From assembly GCA_964246695.1 (NCBI GenBank), contig CAXTSI010000080.1, positions 1 to 23,092 on the forward strand: a stretch of DNA of 23,092 nt. Reading direction: 5' to 3'. Below, piece after piece: positions 12,482 to 20,472 of this stretch (positions are counted from its first letter, which is position 1; each line of letters begins with the position of its first letter). The notes beneath the pieces were generated by a model. The model saw only the letters and a list, made by a program, of their open reading frames with translations, was not told where the DNA came from and searched no databases. The DNA is from Stigonema sp964246695 (GTDB lineage: Bacteria > Cyanobacteriota > Cyanobacteriia > Cyanobacteriales > Nostocaceae). The position numbers and the translations under genes were made by a program.

Positions 12482-14638
12482 GTGGGTTATCGATCCGCCC
12501 TGGGGCGTCTCAATCTGACGATCTTCAACAACCGGAAGCAAACAACGCAATGGTTACAGATGACCCAACATCTGTTGCGTGCCGTGTGCGCTGCCACGGC
12601 TGAGATCGTGTTTCTGCGCGGGGTCAGGGTTGGGGCACTGCTGCTGTCTGCCATGCTGCTGCAACCCTCAGTGCTGATCGTGGGGCTGATAGGAGTGTTG
12701 GCGACAGTTGCCTTTGCCAGAGTGACGCAACTAGGACAGACCTATCTGGAGCGGGGACCGTTCCTGTTCAACCCGCTCCTCGCGGGGCTGGGTGTGGGTT
12801 ATTTGTTCCAACCCAGTGCTGCATCAGTGTTTCTGGCGGCGATCGCTGGCATACTGGCATTTGTCCTCACCTGGACGTTGGCGCACGTATTAAGAACGTT
12901 CTTTTTCCTACCAGTGTTGAGCCTGCCGTTCGTTGCCGTCAGATGGAGCGTCCATCTCGCAGCGTTTCGCTATGCTGGTTTGCAGCACGCTCAAGTGCAT
13001 GCATATGCCTACTCGATTGGCTTGCCAGTACCCCTGGAAGGCTTCCTGCGCACACTGGGCATGATCTTCTTCCTGCCGAATGTGTGGGTCGGTATAGTGG
13101 TGGCGCTGCTACTGTTAGTAAATTCGCGGATTCAATTTTTGCTGGCTGTATCTAGCTATACATTGGGATCGTGTATTCGGGGCATTCTCACCGGGACTTT
13201 CGCTTATGTCTATTACGATCCTGCGGCACTGAATTATATTTTGGTGGCACTAGCGATCGGTGGGTTTTATTTGCTGCCATCGCCCCAAAGCTACACGTTG
13301 GCAGCCCTCGGCGTTGCACTGGCAGCCGTGCTAAGTGAAGCTGTCAGTGTCTTTTGGGTAGCCGTGGGGTTGCCGGTGCATGCGTTGCCGTACAACTTGG
13401 TGACCTTGTTGCTGTTGTATCTATTAGGTCTGGTGGGGCATCAGTTGCTGGCACGATATCCCCAATCCTCCCCAGAGAAGACCCTGGATTACGAATTGAC
13501 GGCACGGCGGCGATATCAGGGCAGTGGTCGCTCCCTCGCTTTACCCTTTACAGGACGTTGGGTGGTCTGGCAAGGCTTTGACGGACAATGGACTCATCAA
13601 GGACTCTGGCGTCATGCCTATGACTTTCTGATCCGGGACGATCGGGGTCTTACCTATTGCGATACTGGGTTGCAGTTGACCGACTACTACGCCTTTCAAA
13701 AACCTGTGCTCTCACCCATTCGCGGTTGGGTGGTGTGGGTGATGCGCGATTTGCCAGACGGTGAGATCGGCAGCGTAGACCAAGACCATAACTGGGGTAA
13801 CAATGTGGTGCTGTACGATGCGCGAGGCTTTTACGTCGAACTCTCCCATTTTGCTCAGAACAGTATTGTGGTGAACCAGGGGGATTACATTGAGCGAGGA
13901 GCATTGCTCGGACGTTGCGGCAACTCCGGGTACTCACCTCAGCCTCATATCCATATCCAAGTGCAACTCACCCCAGTACTGGGAGCAGCCACCGTTCCGT
14001 TCAGTTTTGCTAGTCTGATGGTGGACGGTGAATTTTGTGCCGAGGGTACACCACCGGTAGATGCTATGCTGGAGCCTGTGACGCCTGATATCGCTCTCTC
14101 CAAGGCACTTACCTTCCCTCTCGATACCCAGCTACACTTTAGTACCTTGCAAAAGGGGCGGGCGATCGGTCAGCTGACTGTGACCGTGCGGATGGCGGCT
14201 GATGCTTCGTTTTACTTGGACTCTGGGAAAGCTAAATTATTCTTTAGCCGGGATGAGGACAGGTTTATGTTTCACCGACTTGATGGGAAAGATCCAAGGC
14301 TGGCGTTGTTATTTCTCGCCATGCCTAAATTGCCCCTAGCACGAAGAGAAGGACAGCAATTGTTTGACTACCTGCCGATCAGTATGGTGGTAACCGATCT
14401 GCGCCTGATACTCTATCAGTTTTTCAGTTCGTTTTATCCCTATCTGGCATCGGCACGGTATGTGGGGGAATGGCAATCCGATGGCACACTCATGGGCGCG
14501 ATCGCCATACCGAAGGTCGCGGGCAAGATTTCCACATCTGCTACTTTTGATTGTGACAACCAATTGATCGGGGTTAGTGTGGGGGATAGAGCTTTGGTGC
14601 GTCAGCTACAAGAAACAGCTACCGATTTTAGATTTTGA
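12482..14638 (+). CDS. Urea-transporter-family membrane protein fused to M23 peptidase domain
   Basis: This 718-residue protein has three parts. Residues about 27-325 are a urea-transporter (UT/SLC14) domain with two similar halves: FLFNPLLAGLGVGYLF (94-109) and LPFVAVRWSVH in the first, and FLRTLGMIFFLPN (188-200) and NYILVALAIGGFYLLPS in the second. Residues about 350-500 are an M23/LytM metallopeptidase domain with THQGLWRHAYDF (H372 or H378, D381), LSH (H456), and PHIHIQVQ (H489, H491), so zinc ligands appear intact. Residues 505-718 are not recognised and beta-rich. The start is uncertain: GTG 12482 follows the previous stop closely, with AGGGA almost touching it, while ATG 12560 fits the family N-terminus better. 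UT proteins normally end in the cytoplasm, whereas M23 domains act on peptidoglycan outside, so the topology is puzzling. As fourth gene of the operon it may move the product or act on the cell wall. Confidence 0.85.
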   Translation: MGYRSALGRLNLTIFNNRKQTTQWLQMTQHLLRAVCAATAEIVFLRGVRVGALLLSAMLLQPSVLIVGLIGVLATVAFARVTQLGQTYLERGPFLFNPLLAGLGVGYLFQPSAASVFLAAIAGILAFVLTWTLAHVLRTFFFLPVLSLPFVAVRWSVHLAAFRYAGLQHAQVHAYAYSIGLPVPLEGFLRTLGMIFFLPNVWVGIVVALLLLVNSRIQFLLAVSSYTLGSCIRGILTGTFAYVYYDPAALNYILVALAIGGFYLLPSPQSYTLAALGVALAAVLSEAVSVFWVAVGLPVHALPYNLVTLLLLYLLGLVGHQLLARYPQSSPEKTLDYELTARRRYQGSGRSLALPFTGRWVVWQGFDGQWTHQGLWRHAYDFLIRDDRGLTYCDTGLQLTDYYAFQKPVLSPIRGWVVWVMRDLPDGEIGSVDQDHNWGNNVVLYDARGFYVELSHFAQNSIVVNQGDYIERGALLGRCGNSGYSPQPHIHIQVQLTPVLGAATVPFSFASLMVDGEFCAEGTPPVDAMLEPVTPDIALSKALTFPLDTQLHFSTLQKGRAIGQLTVTVRMAADASFYLDSGKAKLFFSRDEDRFMFHRLDGKDPRLALLFLAMPKLPLARREGQQLFDYLPISMVVTDLRLILYQFFSSFYPYLASARYVGEWQSDGTLMGAIAIPKVAGKISTSATFDCDNQLIGVSVGDRALVRQLQETATDFRF

Positions 14639-14645
14639 ACCGCAG

Positions 14646-14663
14646 ATGCACATCCGTGTGCAT
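14646..14663 (+). terminator. Short hairpin after the operon
   Basis: ATGCACA and TGTGCAT pair around TCCG, 7 bases after the stop codon of the UT-M23 gene. There is no U-run, so it may be a weak terminator or processing site rather than a true end of transcription. Confidence 0.3.
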
Positions 14664-14717
14664 TTGCGAGTGTAGCGATTTGTGGCTAAGAATACAGAAA
14701 GTCTGATGTGAGCAAAT

Positions 14718-16316
14718 ATGATGTCCAAATTATTTTGGAGTCATTTGACTATCGGTTTGACAAGTCTAGTTGGTGGATTATTACCTGCAAATGCAATGGT
14801 GAAAGAAGCTTTGGACGAGCAGTCGTTAGAGATTGCACCAATGGCTCAAGTCAACTCAGTTTCTCAGCTATCTGATGTAAAACCAACAGATTGGGCATTT
14901 CAAGCATTGCAGTTTTTAGTTGAACGCTATGGTTGCATTACAGGTTATCTTGACAAGACCTACAGAGGCAATCGTGCCCTCACCCGTTATGAGTTTGCTG
15001 CTGTGTTAAATACATGTATGGAGCGTATTAACAACCCCAAAGAAGGTACTGCTAATTTTGTTCAGAAAGAAGATCTAGAAACTTTGAAAAAGTTGCAAGA
15101 GGAATTTGCAGCAGAACTGACAACTTTACGAGGTCGAATTGATGCGATCGCAAATCAAACAGTCACTATAGAGCAACAAGAGTTTTCTCCCACAGCTAAA
15201 CTGGTCGGCGAAGTTGTTTTTGCAGTCACCGGTGAATTTAATCAGCCAATTAAGAATAATTCTGTTTTTCAAGATCGGGTTCGCTTAGATATTCAGAACA
15301 GCTTTACAGGAAAAGATACCCTACATACCCGAATTGCGGCTGGTAACGCGAATGTTTTCAACTTGAAAGGTAATGGAGTTGAAGGTATTCAGACCTTTAA
15401 CTTTGGAAATACCAATAACAATTCGACCTATATTGACTGGGTATCTTACTTTTTTCCCATTGGTAAGAAAACTCAAGGTTATGTTGCAGCTTTCGGAGGA
15501 GTCAATTACGACTACGCGCCCACAATTAGCTCTTATCTAGAAGTGTACGATAGTGGTGGAGGTCCCCTTTCGATCTTTGGTCAGCGCAATCCTATTTATA
15601 TGATTGGGGGTGGTTCTGGAGCCGGATTTACCTACTCATTCAATAAGAATTTATCATTGTCTGCTGGCTATCTGGCAGACAACTCTAACTTCACAACTTC
15701 ATTTAATTTTGCTGCGAATATCCCCGATCCAAAAGGTGGTTTGTTTAATGGTAACTACGCTGCTTTGGCTCAGCTAACTTTTTCGCCCAGTAGCCAGTTT
15801 TCCATCGGTCTTACGTACATTAATGCTTATCGTAGATTTGCCATTTTTGATACAGGAAGTTCTCTGGCTTCAGTGGGTACAAACCTAGCAAACGGTGGAG
15901 GATTTGATTTGGGTACAGTTCCATCAAAAGTCAATGCTTATGGTGCAGAGTTTACATACAAGTTCAATCCCCAGTTTGCCATCAACGGCTGGTTTTCTTA
16001 CATCAATGCTGACTTCATTCATCTTGGAACTGGAGATATTTGGACTTATGCACTAACCTTTGCCTTTCCCGACCTTGGTAAAAAAAGTAATTTGGGTGGT
16101 ATTGTTGTGGGCGTAGAGCCTTATTTAGGTAATGCGAGTCAGTTTGCGCTCAATGCAAAGAATGACATACCGCTTCATCTTGAAGGCTTTTACAAGTATC
16201 AGTTAAATGACCACATTTCAATCACCCCTGGTTTGATTTGGATTCTTTCTCCAGGTCAAAATTCCGAAAATCGTGACGCAATTATTGGTACGCTGAGGAC
16301 AACCTTTGTATTCTAA
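14718..16316 (+). CDS. SLH/OprB-type outer-membrane porin (iron uptake porin family)
   Basis: This 532-residue protein has a signal peptide (about 1-26, ending ANA), a periplasmic S-layer-homology domain (about 48-103, SQLSDVKPTDWAFQALQFLVERYGCITGY and NRALTRYEFAAVLNTC), a coiled coil (about 117-146) and a long beta-barrel ending in the aromatic RTTFVF, as expected for outer-membrane insertion. This is the standard architecture of the cyanobacterial porins often annotated as iron uptake or OprB-family porins; they let small solutes and ions through, and the SLH domain binds cell-wall polysaccharide. ATG 14718 and 14721 are both possible. It begins 79 bases after the UT-M23 gene on the same strand and may share its transcript, but its composition is lower in GC than that operon. 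Confidence 0.88.
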   Translation: MMSKLFWSHLTIGLTSLVGGLLPANAMVKEALDEQSLEIAPMAQVNSVSQLSDVKPTDWAFQALQFLVERYGCITGYLDKTYRGNRALTRYEFAAVLNTCMERINNPKEGTANFVQKEDLETLKKLQEEFAAELTTLRGRIDAIANQTVTIEQQEFSPTAKLVGEVVFAVTGEFNQPIKNNSVFQDRVRLDIQNSFTGKDTLHTRIAAGNANVFNLKGNGVEGIQTFNFGNTNNNSTYIDWVSYFFPIGKKTQGYVAAFGGVNYDYAPTISSYLEVYDSGGGPLSIFGQRNPIYMIGGGSGAGFTYSFNKNLSLSAGYLADNSNFTTSFNFAANIPDPKGGLFNGNYAALAQLTFSPSSQFSIGLTYINAYRRFAIFDTGSSLASVGTNLANGGGFDLGTVPSKVNAYGAEFTYKFNPQFAINGWFSYINADFIHLGTGDIWTYALTFAFPDLGKKSNLGGIVVGVEPYLGNASQFALNAKNDIPLHLEGFYKYQLNDHISITPGLIWILSPGQNSENRDAIIGTLRTTFVF

Positions 16317-16337
16317 TACCAATTCACTTTCATGGGG

Positions 16338-16369
16338 TAATTGCTAATTGCTAATTGCTAATTGCTAAT
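16338..16369. repeat. Heptamer tandem repeat TAATTGC x4
   Basis: Four perfect TAATTGC units followed by TAATC lie between the porin and the kinase gene. This is a typical cyanobacterial STRR tract. Confidence 0.85.
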
Positions 16370-16459
16370 CTTCCATTAGCCGTTACCAGCCATAACTATA
16401 AAAAGAGTGCAACTTACCTTAAATAGATATAAAATGCTCTACTACTCACATTTGCTGCC

Positions 16460-17716
16460 GTGAATCGCCTGGTTCAACTCCAAACTCACACGTTTCGCTT
16501 ACTGCTTTACCTAGAGTGGATTCTCTTGGGGATTACCCTGCTTGTGTTATCTCCTATTGCGGATTTTCCGCACCCGGAGTTTATTATAAACCCAGTCACT
16601 CCCCGACATCCATTGCTGTTGTTTTTGACCATCGCCTGCTTTAGTGCGATGGGTCTACGGTTGCCAAAAGTCAACCTGTTGTCAAAATTACTTTACATAG
16701 GGTTGGCATTTGGATTGATTTTGTTGGCAAATGTGATGAATGGTCAAGGAATTGGTTTTCCGCCACCACTGCTATTAATTTTAGTCATTCGCAGTTGCCT
16801 GATATTTAAACTCACTGGACGCTTGCTAGTGGCAAGTATGGCATTTATATCCTTTGTTTTCACCTCGTTGCTTCCGTTGCGGCAGATTTATTTTGTGAAA
16901 GCACCTAGAACCGGACTGCAACCGATGACAGACCAAGACTTTAGAGAGTTTGTCTGGAATATAACGTTAAATTTAACGTTGCTGTTTGGCTTGGTGCTAG
17001 TTTTTGTGTTGTTGCTAGTAAATGCTCTGCTGGTAGAACGGCAGAGTCGGGAGAAATTAGATATTGCCCATCAACAACTCCGTCAATACGCCCTCCGCAT
17101 CGAAAACCAGGCGAAGTTACAAGAACGCAACCGCATTGCCCGTGAAATTCACGATGCTTTAGGACACTTGCTTACGGCTCAAAGTATCCAGTTAGAGAAC
17201 GCTTTAGTGTTTCTGTCATCTAATATTGATAAAGCTAGAACCTTCTTGCTGGAAGCTCAACAACTTGGTAGCAATGCGTTAAAAGAGGTGCGCCAATCTG
17301 TCGCGACTCTGCGTTATAATCCTTTGCAAGAAAAATCTTTAGAGTCTGCGATCGCCCTGTTACTTGCAGATTTTCAGCGTTGCACTGACATTTTTCCAGA
17401 CTGCACTCTCAGCCTGCCCCAATCATTATCTGCTGAAATTGGCACGACAATTTACCGGATTGTTCAAGAAGCCCTGACAAATATTTCTAAGCATAGCACT
17501 GCCACTCAGGTCAAAATTAACTTGCAAGTAACTGATGATTACCTCTATTTGGAGCTTTATGACAACGGCAAAGGTTTCAACCCCAACCAGAACACGACAG
17601 GATTTGGCATTCAAGGAATGCGAGAACGAACGCTGGCTTTAGGAGGTCAATTTCACATCATCAGTAAGCCCAAAGCTGGTTGCCAAATTATCGCTAGATT
17701 CCCTTATCGAGGTTAG
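16460..17716 (+). CDS. Sensor histidine kinase, HisKA_3 (NarX/DesK type)
   Basis: This 418-residue kinase has a membrane sensor of about six helices (16-32, 51-66, 75-92, 102-116, 121-139 and 167-190). A coiled linker leads to the HisKA_3 dimerisation helix with phospho-acceptor H231 in ERNRIAREIHDALGH. The ATPase domain follows, with N-box VQEALTNISKH (335-345), G1 DNGKGF (368-373) and G2 TGFGIQGMRER (380-390). It should phosphorylate the NarL-type regulator encoded four bases downstream. The signal is unknown; the sensor has no large periplasmic domain, so it may sense within the membrane. The start is a GTG with no strong ribosome-binding site; TATAAAAT at 16428-16435 could be a -10 element, with no clear -35. 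Confidence 0.9.
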   Translation: MNRLVQLQTHTFRLLLYLEWILLGITLLVLSPIADFPHPEFIINPVTPRHPLLLFLTIACFSAMGLRLPKVNLLSKLLYIGLAFGLILLANVMNGQGIGFPPPLLLILVIRSCLIFKLTGRLLVASMAFISFVFTSLLPLRQIYFVKAPRTGLQPMTDQDFREFVWNITLNLTLLFGLVLVFVLLLVNALLVERQSREKLDIAHQQLRQYALRIENQAKLQERNRIAREIHDALGHLLTAQSIQLENALVFLSSNIDKARTFLLEAQQLGSNALKEVRQSVATLRYNPLQEKSLESAIALLLADFQRCTDIFPDCTLSLPQSLSAEIGTTIYRIVQEALTNISKHSTATQVKINLQVTDDYLYLELYDNGKGFNPNQNTTGFGIQGMRERTLALGGQFHIISKPKAGCQIIARFPYRG

Positions 17717-17720
17717 TGCA

Positions 17721-18407
17721 ATGATTCGCTTGTTATTGGTAGATGACCAAATCATTATTCGTCAGGGCTTAAAAAGTTTGTTGGAGTTAAAGCCCGACTT
17801 TCAGATTGTTGGCGAGGCAGAAAATGGTGAAAGTGCGATCGCCTATGTAGAGACTTTTCATGAAACGTCTCTGCAACCAGATTTGGTATTAATGGATGTC
17901 CGGATGCCCGTAATGGATGGGATCGCAGCAACTCAGGTGATTTGTCAGCAGTTTTCTGCGGTGAAAGTGTTAGTATTAACGACTTTTGATGATGATGAAT
18001 ATGTCTCACAAGCAATGCGATTTGGCGCGAGAGGTTATTTGTTAAAAGATACACCTTTGGAACCGTTGGCAAATGCTATCCGGTCGGTTAATCAAGGGTA
18101 CACTCAACTAGGACCAGGGTTATTTGAGAAAGTCTTTTCTCATTTACCACCCCCGACAACGCCAAAACCCCTAAATCCCCCACCAGGGTTTGCCGAACTT
18201 ACCCCCAGAGAAATAGAAGTTTTGCGTTTGATTGCTGCAGGTGCTAGCAATCGAGAAATTGCAGAGTCTCTATATATTGCTGAAAGAACAGTGAAAAATC
18301 ACGTCACGAGTATTCTCAGTCGGATAAATCGACGCGATCGCACCCAAGCTGCCATCTTTGCCAATTCCTTTCTGTCCCAGTTGGATAAGTCAATAACTGG
18401 AGTTTAG
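17721..18407 (+). CDS. NarL/FixJ response regulator with palindrome-derived insert in receiver
   Basis: This 228-residue DNA-binding regulator has a receiver domain (1-120) with acidic pair D8/D9, phospho-acceptor D59 (LVLMDVRMP), T87 and K109, and a LuxR-type helix-turn-helix (about 158-215, LTPREIEVLRLIAAGASNREIA...ERTVKNHVTSIL). It is the partner of the kinase just upstream. Residues about 43-52 (VETFHETSLQ) lie between helix 2 and strand 3 and are encoded by a GTAGAGAC-family palindrome (17847-17874). Compared with a typical NarL receiver, the segment is about five residues longer there. The insert is in frame and sits in a loop, so the domain can still fold. A Pro-rich linker (143-155) joins the two domains. 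Confidence 0.92.
   Translation: MIRLLLVDDQIIIRQGLKSLLELKPDFQIVGEAENGESAIAYVETFHETSLQPDLVLMDVRMPVMDGIAATQVICQQFSAVKVLVLTTFDDDEYVSQAMRFGARGYLLKDTPLEPLANAIRSVNQGYTQLGPGLFEKVFSHLPPPTTPKPLNPPPGFAELTPREIEVLRLIAAGASNREIAESLYIAERTVKNHVTSILSRINRRDRTQAAIFANSFLSQLDKSITGV
17847..17874. repeat. GTAGAGAC-family palindrome inside response regulator gene
   Basis: Arms GTAGAGACTTTTCA and TGAAACGTCTCTGC pair at 12 of 14 positions. Length (28) and outer GTAGAGAC / GTCTCT match the perfect copy at 6420-6447. It is read through in frame as part of the receiver domain. Confidence 0.75.
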
Positions 18408-18431
18408 ACACTTAGTAAACGCACGCTTCTG

Positions 18432-18590
18432 TTAGTTCTCCTTGAGGCTAAAACGATCAAGCAAGCGCTGCCTAAGATTAGCCAAGTTATACTGCTGAAC
18501 AAATTCACTGCGTTGTTGCTGAGATTTTCGGTGACGTTGCTCTAAGTAGCTATCAATTTGCTGACGATGACTAAGGTAGTAAGCCGATTG
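18432..18590 (-). pseudogene. C-terminal remnant of DUF433-like (antitoxin-type) protein
   Basis: A 52-codon stretch without a start codon, bounded upstream by an in-frame TAG at 18591-18593, reads AYYLSHRQQIDSYLEQRHR and later NLANLRQRLLDRFSL. The YYLxHRxxIDxYLxxR pattern is that of the C-terminal helix of DUF433/VapB-like antitoxins common in cyanobacteria. The N-terminal part is gone and no toxin gene is adjacent, so it is a relic. Confidence 0.5.
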
Positions 18591-18642
18591 CTAACTGGAT
18601 GTAAATATAGGTGACAAAACTCTATCTCTCACAACTCAGCAG

Positions 18643-18670
18643 GCTGATAGCTGAAGGCTGAATGCTTACC
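18643..18670. repeat. Heptamer tract GCTGATA/GCTGAAG/GCTGAAT/GCTTACC
   Basis: Four degenerate 7-bp units run in direct succession. The tract abuts the 5' end of the plus-strand antitoxin-like fragment and may have broken that gene. Confidence 0.65.
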
Positions 18671-18846
18671 TCCATCGACTTTGGGCAGTGGAGGCAGCCA
18701 ACCGAGCTATGCTCAAAGCTCAAAAGGATGCTATATTTCACGACGATGTGTTCTCGATGCTTGAAAAAAGAAGCGCGCTTGGCGAGGGATCTGGCAGAAT
18801 TAGAAAAAAAGGATTATTATGGCACGTCGAGATACAAGTGAATTGA
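18664..18846 (+). pseudogene. Possible truncated antitoxin-like ORF
   Basis: An open stretch beginning within a heptamer tract reads LHRLWAVEAANRAMLKAQKD and then FHDDVFSMLEKRS, which resembles the C-terminal part of small type II antitoxins. It has no clear start, its reading continues out of frame into the next gene, and no toxin gene follows. The assignment is tentative. Confidence 0.22.
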
Positions 18847-19253
18847 AGGCATTATTTGCAGAGATAGAATCTCATGTTCATCAAGGAAACAGCGGCATCT
18901 TGACGATTGTTTCCGATCGCATGCAGTTTGAAATTGACATTCACAAAGACAAAAGCGGTAATGTTACCTGGGGGTACGAACTTGGTCACAAAAAGTTAAT
19001 GACAGCGAAACTTGTTCATCCAGGGCGTTACGGACTGACGTTGCGCACTTTCTTGCCTTTATTCTACGAACAAATCAACGACGATGGTCGTTGTATTCGG
19101 ATTCCGTACAAAGAAGTACGTGGTTATGTTCTGATTTCTTCGGATGATTTTCAATACCAGCGCTTGACGGCTGAACAGATGGAAATCTGCCATTGCACTG
19201 ATGCTATGACTGGGCTGAGCATCGATCCAGAAAAGGGGGTTCTTTATCGTTGA
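18819..19253 (+). CDS. Conserved-looking hypothetical protein, 144 residues
   Basis: I do not recognise this family. It has a helical start (DTSELKALFAEIESHVHQGN), a hydrophilic middle with alternating strand-like segments (GILTIVSDRMQFEIDIHKD, GNVTWGYELGHKKL, RYGLTLRTFLPLFYEQI, VRGYVLISSDDFQYQRL) and a C-terminus with CHCTD. No signal peptide or membrane segment is present, so it is probably cytoplasmic. AAGGA lies seven bases before the ATG, so the start is well supported. It stands alone between antitoxin debris and heptamer tracts. Confidence 0.65.
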   Translation: MARRDTSELKALFAEIESHVHQGNSGILTIVSDRMQFEIDIHKDKSGNVTWGYELGHKKLMTAKLVHPGRYGLTLRTFLPLFYEQINDDGRCIRIPYKEVRGYVLISSDDFQYQRLTAEQMEICHCTDAMTGLSIDPEKGVLYR

Positions 19254-19320
19254 TGAAGTAGGCTTAGGGATGCGAGAGTGGAGCGGAATTCAATAATCTG
19301 GGTTGTCAATCGCTTCGCTC

Positions 19321-19348
19321 AAATTAAAAATTAAAAATTAAAAATTAA
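19321..19348. repeat. Heptamer tandem repeat AAATTAA x4
   Basis: Four perfect AAATTAA units. A related tract in the opposite sense (AATTTTG x3 at 19468-19488) lies about 120 bases on; both are in the short gap before the Uma2 gene. Confidence 0.85.
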
Positions 19349-19467
19349 ACGGAACGCCCATCCAGGGGAACCTAAATCAAGGATGCTGCTTATGAATGTT
19401 TTCCATGGTTAAAAACAGGGTCACCTGTACCCAACGCCCGCAATTCAAAATTATTTCTTAAATTTTT

Positions 19468-19493
19468 AATTTTGAATTTTGAATTTTGAATTC
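19468..19493. repeat. Heptamer tandem repeat AATTTTG x3
   Basis: Three perfect AATTTTG units followed by AATTC, 50 bases before the Uma2-type gene. Confidence 0.85.
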
Positions 19494-19542
19494 AAAAAAT
19501 GGTCAGGCATAATCAAGAAATAGGTTACCATTATGTGTTTCC

Positions 19543-20403
19543 ATGCAGCCAACTAGCCCCTCCATACCACAGACAGATCCGCCTCTTCCTCCAAAACTGA
19601 CGCTGCCCACGATGTATGATTTACCAAGTGAAGACCCGGAGGAACCTGGTTTGCCTGATGAATTTCACAACCTGCAACCCCAGTTGCTGAGTCGCACACT
19701 ACGATTAATAGACTACACAAGTGACCGTATTTTCACTGGCACAGACCTCAATCTCTACTATGATGTACGTCATCCTCTATGGCACAAACGTCCGGATTGG
19801 TTCTTAGTGTTGGATGTACCGCGTTTATATGAAGAAACCGACTTGCGCTCTAGTTACGTCATTTGGCAAGAAGGAGTGAATCCCTTTGTGGTGATTGAAC
19901 TACTTTCACCAGGTACTCAGAAAGAAGATTTGGGCGATTATGCAGAGTTAGAACCAATGGTTGCTGAAACAACAACTGATGCTTTAAGCATAACTAGTTC
20001 TGAATCTGAGCAGAACAATGGGCAAGGTGTGAAAGAAACTCCTCCCAAAAAATGGGATGTTTATGAGCGCATCTTACGAGTGCCCTACTATGCAGTATTT
20101 AGTCGCTATACGAATCGTTTGCGTGGGTTCCAACTAGAAGGCGGACACTACCAAGAGCAAATCATAGACTCTGACAATCCTCGCTTTTGGATTCCTGAGT
20201 TGAAGTTGGGATTAGGTGTGTGGCTTGGAGAGTTTGAAGGCATTACTCGCCAATGGTTGCGCTGGTACGATTCAGAGGGCAATTGGATGCTAACAGATAC
20301 AGAACAAGAACAAAAGAAGCTAGTCAAGTTGACCGAAAAGCTGCGATCGCTTTCTCCTGAGCAGTTAGAAGCTCTGGGTATTGAGCTTCAAGAGTTAGAA
20401 TAA
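19543..20403 (+). CDS. Uma2-family (DUF820) putative endonuclease
   Basis: This 286-residue protein belongs to Uma2/DUF820, a PD-(D/E)XK-like nuclease fold hugely expanded in cyanobacteria, of unknown physiological role. Visible family segments are DLNLYYDVRHPLWHKRPDWFLVLDVPR (about 69-95, carrying the PDW acid), NPFVVIELLSPGTQKEDLG (about 112-130, the E.LSPGT acid/active strand), and KWDVYERILRVPYYAVFSRYTNRLRGFQL. Between them, residues 131-168 are an acidic Ser/Thr/Glu-rich insert, as in the longer members of the family. The C-terminal 30 residues are a charged helix. ATG 19543 has no strong ribosome-binding site; an in-frame ATG (MYDLPSEDP) 24 codons on is another candidate. Confidence 0.85.
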   Translation: MQPTSPSIPQTDPPLPPKLTLPTMYDLPSEDPEEPGLPDEFHNLQPQLLSRTLRLIDYTSDRIFTGTDLNLYYDVRHPLWHKRPDWFLVLDVPRLYEETDLRSSYVIWQEGVNPFVVIELLSPGTQKEDLGDYAELEPMVAETTTDALSITSSESEQNNGQGVKETPPKKWDVYERILRVPYYAVFSRYTNRLRGFQLEGGHYQEQIIDSDNPRFWIPELKLGLGVWLGEFEGITRQWLRWYDSEGNWMLTDTEQEQKKLVKLTEKLRSLSPEQLEALGIELQELE

Positions 20404-20472
20404 CATATTTTGGGAAACTACCCGTCAGGAGAAGAGGTTTTATGAATAGTACTAATACCCCGACTCCTGGAC

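Larger units (their letters stand above)
18408..18818. other. Intergenic debris with antitoxin-like fragments
   Basis: It holds a DUF433-like C-terminal fragment on the minus strand, a heptamer tract (18643-18670), and a plus-strand fragment running into the next gene. No intact gene is seen. Confidence 0.55.

Noticed and set aside
12943..13937. Several 70-95-codon frames overlapping the UT-M23 gene on both strands
   Set aside because: They lie entirely within a gene with clear domain matches and have no recognisable features.
19321..19493. A/T heptamer tracts as a possible CRISPR or origin repeat
   Set aside because: The period is exactly 7 with no spacers, typical of cyanobacterial STRR tracts; no DnaA-box cluster is seen.
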